In this document: positions 36,173 to 42,094 of the stretch, in pieces | How positions within the stretch are numbered: the stretch's first letter is position 1 | Layout: each line of letters starts with the position of its first letter | Source: Zygnema cylindricum | Lineage: Eukaryota > Streptophyta > Zygnematophyceae > Zygnematales > Zygnemataceae | NCBI GenBank assembly: GCA_037447655.1 | Contig: JBBHKE010001458.1 | Location: forward strand, 5,058 to 47,151 | DNA length: 42,094 bases | Direction of reading: 5' to 3' | The notes under the pieces: generated by a model | What the model was told of the DNA's origin: nothing | Databases searched by the model: none | The model's input: the letters and a program-made list of their open reading frames with translations, nothing else | Made by a program: the position numbers and the translations under genes

Positions 36173-39100
36173 TTAAGAAACGGGAAAACCTCGACCCGAG
36201 AGTACACTTCCTATTCGCTGATAGAGGTCAAGAAGCTCGTGCTCGTCAAGAGCCATGGCCTGGAAAAAAAAAAGGGGGAACAAAAAATATAAGAAGAAAA
36301 AAAAAGACGATAAGAAGAAGAGGAAGAAGGAGAAGAGGAAGGAGGAGAAGGAGAAGAAGCAGAAGAAGCAGAAACAAAAAAACACAGAAGTCTTTCTCAT
36401 GGGCAATTGCCTGGAAGGAAAAACAAAATAAAAAGATAGAAAAAGACGAGAAGAAGAAGAAGGAGAAGAGGAAGGAGGAGAAGGAGAAGAAGCAGAAACA
36501 AAAAAACACAGAAGTCTTTCTCATGGGCAATTGCCTGGAAGGAAAAACAATATAAAAAAATAGAAAGAAATCGAAAAAAAGAAAGCGAGAGCGAGAGGTC
36601 TACATCAAGAGACATGGTCTGGAAATAGTGATGACTAATTTAGGTCTATTGTGGCTGTCGATAACAGATATATCGCCACATATATCGGGATATAATTGGC
36701 AATCAGAAAAATCGGCGTTATCACGCGATACACGATAGTACCCAAAAACAATATTGAAGGTTTTGCAATTTTAATAGAGGACTCCAAAAAACAAAGACAC
36801 ACCCATTGGATTATCACCAGCATTCAAGGATTTTCAGAAAATTAGGCGAGAATGTCGAATATATCCCACCATTTTAGAATTTCTCCAGCGTAACAGTGAA
36901 ACGATTTCCATGAGGTACTAAAAAGTACCATATAAACTGTACATTTGTACTCTAGAATTAGTACAGATCAATTGTACTAGTAAATTAGTACTAGTACTAT
37001 GATGGTTCAACAACTCAGTTATTGTGTCATCTTCTTTTACAATGCCTTTAGGGACTCTCTGTTCAAATCATTTTTCTTGCGTATACTTCCTTTTTAAGGT
37101 TTTTTAGGATTTCCTCGGGTTATTTAAGGGATTTTTTGTTATTTTTATTGCGTGTACCGGTAAATACATCGCCAATTTAACATGACTGCCGGGTACTGAT
37201 AATATCGGGTACCTGGAGAGATCGATTATCAAACATATAGGTTACCAGTCCTAATGGTTATCGAATATATTGTTTTTTGGATACATAGTGATCAGCGCTA
37301 TAAAAAAAAAAAAATTAAAAAAAAAGAGAAAGGTTTAGTTTATTTATGTTGTTTCTTTTTTTTTTGGTTTTTTTTTAGAGATATCAAATACCGGATACAT
37401 TATCCGGAATAGAAAATTCGGCAATGTGTGACAACTAGAATACAACTCTACCTGGAAAGGAAATATATATATATATCAAAATAGAAACAGAGAAGAGGCA
37501 GAGGCAGAAGCAGAGGCAGAGGCAGAGCCAGAGCCAGAGCGAGAGCGAGAGCGAGATGGAGAGGGAGAGGGAAAGGAGATAACTTCAAGTGCTGCATTGC
37601 TGTGCAGTGCACTCCTTCCAAAAACAAAACCCACCTAACAAAACCCTTCAACCAAAACCCTCCAAGTTCCGAGGCTCTCTAGGGTTTCTCGAGTCTTTCT
37701 GGCTCACCTTTGCGAATACGGAGTCGACCGATGGGCTGTGCTGCGCGATAAAGGACTGGTAGTAGATGTATGAGAACACCGCCATCACCATCTGACCGAA
37801 AGAAAAAAAAAACAAAAAAAAAGCAAAACAAAAACAAAGGAGAACAGAGAAGGTCAGAGAACAGAGAAAGTCAGAGAACACAGAAAGTCAGAGAAAGTAA
37901 GCCAGAGAAAGTCAGAGAGAACAGAAAAAAAAAATATATATATATATATAATAATAACAAAACAAAATGAAATAAAAAACAGACAGCCAGTCAGTTGCCG
38001 TGCGACGACTTAAGAAACTTTTGGTCTTTGCAAAATAAATTCCTCCACAAAAAAAAAGGGGGACAGAAAACCGGACTGCAAACATTTTCCTCCGAAGCCT
38101 TGAAACCTTTAAAACAAAAAACCTTAAAAACCAAAAAAATAAAAAAACTGACATGATAAAATTAGGGATTATTCTTACCTGACAGTCCATCCGATCCGTG
38201 ATCCCTCCATGGCCAGGAATGCTATCCCCAAAATCCTGAACCCCAAAACCCTAAATTTCCCATAAATCTCTACAATACTCCCTTATTGAATATATTCCCT
38301 TAAAAAACGCTAAAAAAAGGCTGATTCTCTCCTTATATATGGTTCTCTTTCAAACATTATTGGATGATTCCCTCTGGTTTTTTTAGGGTTTTCAATAATA
38401 CGCCTACATAATTTCTTTTTAACATTCTACTTTCACCAAAAAAAGTAAAACCTTTTTTTTTTGCAAAAACCTTACAAGCGGTCCAAAAACTTAAACCTTC
38501 TCCACAAAAAACAAAAATCACCTTCACCTTGAAATAAATCATATCTATTTCAGAACGCGACCTTGTCAAAAAAAAAGAGGAAAAGGACAAAAACCTCCTT
38601 CATATCCAAAAAGCATACAAAGCAGCCTCAAGAAGTGTGAACTTGACCGAAAAAAAAAAAAAAAAAAAACCAATCACCTTTATTTTGAATGCCCGTTTGA
38701 ACCCCGAGGCGAAAAACCCCCCAAAGGGCGCAATACTGGAGGCAAAAAGGCCAAAAACAAGCGCATGGCGCTGCACCGGCATCATTAGGAGGGTCTGCGA
38801 GACGCGACGCACCAGAATTAGGGGAGGGAAGAGGGGGGAAAAGTAAAAGTGGGGAGGGAGGAGGGATGGAGTGGGAGGAAGCGATCTTGAAAGAGGGAAG
38901 ATAGGAAGAATGGATAGGGGAGTCGAGGGGCAGATCGCAGACAGGAAAGAGGGAGAAAGAGGAACGAACAAGAGAAGAAGAGGAGATTAGAGAAAGTGAG
39001 AATGGCATAAATTCAGAATTAGTGGAATAAACAGCGACTTCAAAGGAAAAGAAAACCAAGTTAGTGTTGAAAAAGGCAAATTTTCACTATAAAAAACTAG

Positions 39101-42094
39101 TGGTGAAAAATAAGCTGTACTTTCCACCACACCAAAATTAATGTTGAGAAAGAAGCTGTATTTAGCACCACACAAAAAAAAGTGTAGAACTTAGCTGAAA
39201 ATTTCTGCTGTCAACTTCTTTATTTGTGTCATCGAATCGACGACATTTACACTTTTTGTCATTTTTAAGTCAAATAGAAATAAAGAATCATAATTATGGC
39301 CCTACGGTCCAAACCGCACCAAAATTAGTTTTGACAAATGAGCTGTGTTTTCCCCTGTATCAGAATTAGTGTTAAAAAAGCTGAATTGAATTTTCCACAG
39401 GACACTAACCCTAATGCTGTCATCTATTGACCTAAAAATGAAAGAATGAGATTGTCGATTCAAAACACTTTGTAAGGGGTGGACAGCAAATGTAATGTCA
39501 CGTTCTTTTGCCCTAAATTAGTTTTACTTATTCAATTAAAATTACCTCCCTCCTCCCCTCTCCTCCTCCTCTCTCCTCTCATGGTGGAAATCGATCATTA
39601 ACCGTCAGAAACAAATTGAAAATAGGGAAGAGTCAAGGAGAGAGGAAAAGGTTGTAGGGAAACCTGCGAAACAATAAAGGGGGAAGTGGGGAGAGCATGG
39701 AGGGGAGAGTAGAAGGAAAAAATCCGCCAAAAGCGAGAAATTCAGAAAAGGGGAAAGGGTCAGAGGGATCTGAAGTCGAAACCGGGCAGGCCTCGTCGCT
39801 CAGGTCAATCCGATCCTCCATTCCATCATCGTCCGCTCCCCCCCCCTCCCCCCTCCCCCCCCTCCCCTTTGCTCCTCCAACTCCTTCCTCCATTTTCCTT
39901 CCATTATGAAGTTCCTTCAAACATCTTCTCCCCTTTGTCACTCCCTGTTTACCTTTTCTTTCATTTATTCCTTCCCTATTGTTTCTCCCTTACTTTTCTC
40001 TCTCTTCTCTCTCGTTTCTTTTTGATTTTCCTTCACGTTCTCCTTTATTATTCTTTCTCCCTTACTTTTCTCTCTTGTTTCTTTTCCTTATTCCATTACG
40101 TTTCCTTTATTTTTCATGGAAAAAAAATAAAAAAAATTACCTTTCGTGGACAAGTCAGCCATTCAAAATGGCCCATGACTCCCGCAAGCTGTTCCAAAAC
40201 CCCATTTCCACCCACATTTTTCATCAAACTTACTAAAAAGACCCAAAAATTTGATACATAGGACACACTCAAATGCCCATCGCTATTAGAGTTGATCAAT
40301 TTGATTCGAGTGCTATTCTTTTTTTAAACCCAGAAACATAAATTAGTGTTAATTACAGTATTAAGTGTCCATAACGCATGTCTAAACATAATTTAATGTA
40401 ATCAATTATGAAGTGTTAACACTAACAATTCACTACCTCTAATATTAGAACAGTGACCTACACCGTTTATCGTTATTAATGTTATTTGTGTTGCCTCTTA
40501 AAACATCGTTTTTCTGTGCACACTTTGTCAGAATCTTCATCCAACGGTTGCGATTGAAAAACAAGATTCTCACCTTCCGTCTCCCATTGGAAATTGGACA
40601 GGTGTGCACGGAGAAAAGACATTTTAAGTGGCGAAAATAACATTAACACTAATAGCGATACACAGTGTAGTATACATCCAAAATAGACATTTGGTAAACG
40701 TCCAGGAAAAAAAAAAAACAGCCACCAAGAATACCACGAGCTTTACTACGAGAAATCACAAAAAAACAACAATGGAACATTTGGGAAAACAACGAGACAC
40801 AAAAACCATAGCAACCGAGAAAAAAGAAAAAAAAATCATAACAACATTGATAACATTCATAATACATTCATAATATTCATAAAAACCATACCAAAAATCA
40901 CAACCTAGAACACTCGTGAAATGAACCTATCTCTCTCCTCTCTCTCCCTCCCTCTCCCACTCACACACCAAAAAAGCAGAAACAATTGTAGTTGCAGACG
41001 CTCCCAAAAACCCTTCCCATGTCTTTTTGGGGGACAGTTTTATGAGAGGAGTCCTCCCAAAGTAAAAGCCAAAGAGGTACGCCGCACAATCATTAATGAT
41101 GATAAGAGAACACGGCAATAAAAACCTGCCTCGAAAAAAAGAAAAAAGAAAGGAAAGAAGTCAATAATGATGGTAAGAGAAGAAAAGCAACAAAAAGGAA
41201 AATAAGTCATTAATGATGATAAGAGAACACGTGAATAAAAAACCTGTCCCGAAAAAGAAAGGTAGGGAAACAGAAAGGTAGGAAAACAAAAAGGTAGGGA
41301 AACAGAAAGGGAATGAAAGGAGGAAAGGAGTAAAGGCATTAAACATTTTCGTTTTATCTTACTGCACCTATTAATATTAAAACACTTCAACTGTCCTTCA
41401 CTTAACTTTAACTCCAAACAGATTTAAAAAACAATCATTTGACTATTGCAATCAATACAGAAATTCAAGAATGGGGATAAAAATAAAGATAGCAATAAAA
41501 CTGGTAACTAACAAAAAAAAAAATAATAGACAAATAAGAGAGAGAGAGAGAGTGATAGAGAGGAATGAAGGCGGGAAAAAAGAGAGAGAGGGGAAAGAAA
41601 AGGGGAGAGAGGGATTGTAAGAGAGAGGGATTGGGAGAGGGATTGGGAGAGGGATTGGGAGAGGGAGAGAGTGAGAGAGAGGCGGTCGGGTTTCAGTTAG
41701 ACTACCAAATAATTCCCTGAAACACATTGTAGACGAAGAACGACGATTGGAAAAAGACGACAAACAAGATCATATGAGACCAAGCATATTGCCCAAATTG
41801 ATATTGATACTGCCCCTTTCTTAGGCTCAAAATGAACCAGACAAAACCTGCAAAAAAAATTTCCCGCCCAAAAAAAAAAGAAAAAGAAACGAAGTTGCTT
41901 AGGACCTTTTTCATAGGAAATGCTGTTAAGAAAATGAATTAAAACAAAAACAGCACAGAATCCTGACGAAATTGAGGCCTTATCAGAAACGTAAGCCTTT
42001 TCCTTCTTTTATAACTTCAGAAAATGAATTTAAACAAAAAAAAACAAGCAAATGCTTCAGAAAGAAAAAAGAGAGAGGGAGGGGGGGGGAGAGA
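36173..42094 (-). CDS. CDS1: CDP-diacylglycerol synthase (phosphatidate cytidylyltransferase), C-terminal part
   Basis: The enzyme makes CDP-diacylglycerol from CTP and phosphatidate in the ER membrane, a precursor of phosphatidylinositol and phosphatidylglycerol. Exons (minus strand) are 41847-41706, 41125-40969, 40188-40141, 38794-38678, 38235-38179, 37791-37708 and 36259-36173. The N-terminal exons lie beyond the right edge. Recognisable pieces in order are [74 protein letters not shown], then [19 protein letters not shown]. The last holds the family signature with the metal-binding Asp pair. The protein ends LSGRGFPVS. All exon phases agree. An exon of about 35 residues expected between 40141 and 38794 is not certain (candidate near 39740-39812). 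Hydrophobic segments fit a multi-pass membrane protein. Confidence 0.88.
36280..36625 (-). repeat. Tandem copies of the last-exon acceptor region
   Basis: On the minus strand, TTCCAG followed by GCAATTGCCCATGAGAAAGA occurs at acceptors 36411-36413 and 36535-36537. A variant, TTTCCAG then ACCATGTCTCTTGATG, occurs at 36619-36621. The true acceptor (36260-36262) is followed by GCCATGGCTCTTGACGAGC. The intervening A/G-rich (GAAGAAG) tracts repeat with a period near 124. Confidence 0.75.
36640..37430. mobile_element. Probable decayed hAT-like element in CDS intron
   Basis: CGATAACAGATATATCG near 36658, TATCGGGATATAATT, GATAATATCGGGTACCTGG near 37198 and TACCGGATACATTATCCGG near 37388 are the CCGATA-type subterminal words of the elements at 881 and 14390. 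The ends do not align cleanly. Confidence 0.4.
37490..37580. repeat. AGAGGCAGAGGCAGA-type purine repeat in CDS intron
   Basis: Hexamer units GAGGCA, GAGCCA and GAGCGA grade into GAGGGA. Non-coding. Confidence 0.8.
39740..39812 (-). other. Tentative missing CDS exon (DLSDEACP… frame)
   Basis: The minus strand reads [20 protein letters not shown] then FPFSEFLAF. This loosely fits the DLS…DP…PF linker that follows CPRQ in land-plant enzymes. However, the acceptor side is purine-rich and no donor in the right phase is visible, so the boundaries are unresolved. Confidence 0.3.
40340..40463. mobile_element. MITE relic in CDS intron
   Basis: Shares AAATTAGTGTTAATTACAGT-like, AAACATAATTTAATGTA and AGTGTTAACACTAA words with 19665-19808. 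It abuts the next MITE. Confidence 0.5.
40465..40669. mobile_element. MITE, about 205 bp, uninterrupted version of 10069-10910
   Basis: The left end TACACCGTTTATCGTTATTA and right end CACTAATAGCGATACACAGT then GTA are worn TIRs. The interior matches both halves of the split element at 10069-10910, giving the pre-insertion form. Confidence 0.75.
41091..41250 (-). repeat. Partial tandem duplication of an exon start and its acceptor in CDS
   Basis: The real exon start (41125 downward) has a near copy whose acceptor is at 41244-41246, with TTCTCTTATCATCATTAATG in both. A weaker third copy lies at 41161-41180. Using the decoy would shift the frame to an early stop. Confidence 0.75.
41540..41690. 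repeat. GAGAGG/GGGATT purine-rich repeat in CDS intron
   Basis: Four tandem GGGATTGGGAGA-type units near 41615-41668, within a GA-rich tract placed just downstream (minus strand) of the exon ending at 41706. Confidence 0.85.

Noticed and set aside
36115-36555. Lys/Arg/Glu-rich plus-strand ORF
   Set aside because: Composed of GAAGAAG repeats that are intronic on the opposite strand, between the last two CDS exons.

Overview
This is a nuclear eukaryotic window. The lineage looks green and streptophyte: a plant-type eS7 ribosomal protein gene, a CLASSY-type SNF2 protein, a style cell-cycle inhibitor 1 (SCI1)-type protein and a plant-type CDP-diacylglycerol synthase all read as spliced genes with GT-AG introns. 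Long introns, many short AT-rich inverted-repeat elements and odd low-complexity protein linkers fit a charophyte alga or another early-diverging streptophyte better than an angiosperm. That placement is inference; no species is claimed.

Layout. 1-2190: nested non-autonomous DNA transposons. 2430-9100: eS7 (RPS7-like, + strand), with a non-coding first exon and a 3.6-kb intron that carries nine copies of one C/D-box snoRNA plus one decayed copy. Part of this array is a recent 903-bp tandem duplication. 9100-18640: intergenic, with MITEs nested in one another, two copies of a hAT-like non-autonomous element (one carrying a tRNA-like SINE relic) and a LINE tail interrupted by a MITE. 18642-24121: SCI1-like gene (- strand, seven coding exons). 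24122-25547: divergent intergenic region. 25548-31693: CLASSY-like chromatin remodeller (+ strand, at least eight coding exons, first exon not found), with a huge Glu/Gly/Arg/Lys repeat linker and two places where the reading frame breaks. 32735-34491: LINE fragment with a frameshift, flanked by a 39-bp direct repeat. 36173-41847 and beyond the right edge: CDP-diacylglycerol synthase gene (- strand, C-terminal part; one internal exon uncertain).

The four genes do not form a pathway: translation (eS7 and its resident rRNA-methylation guide), nuclear growth control (SCI1-like), RNA-directed DNA methylation (CLASSY-like) and phospholipid synthesis. The most interesting items are the snoRNA array with a crossover-generated chimeric copy, the CLASSY-like protein with in-frame and intronic expansions of the same purine hexamer, and a recurring pattern in the CDP-diacylglycerol synthase gene: intron 3' ends duplicated together with the first bases of the exon, producing decoy acceptors. 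Exon boundaries were derived by hand from splice signals, phase and remembered family sequences, without transcript data.
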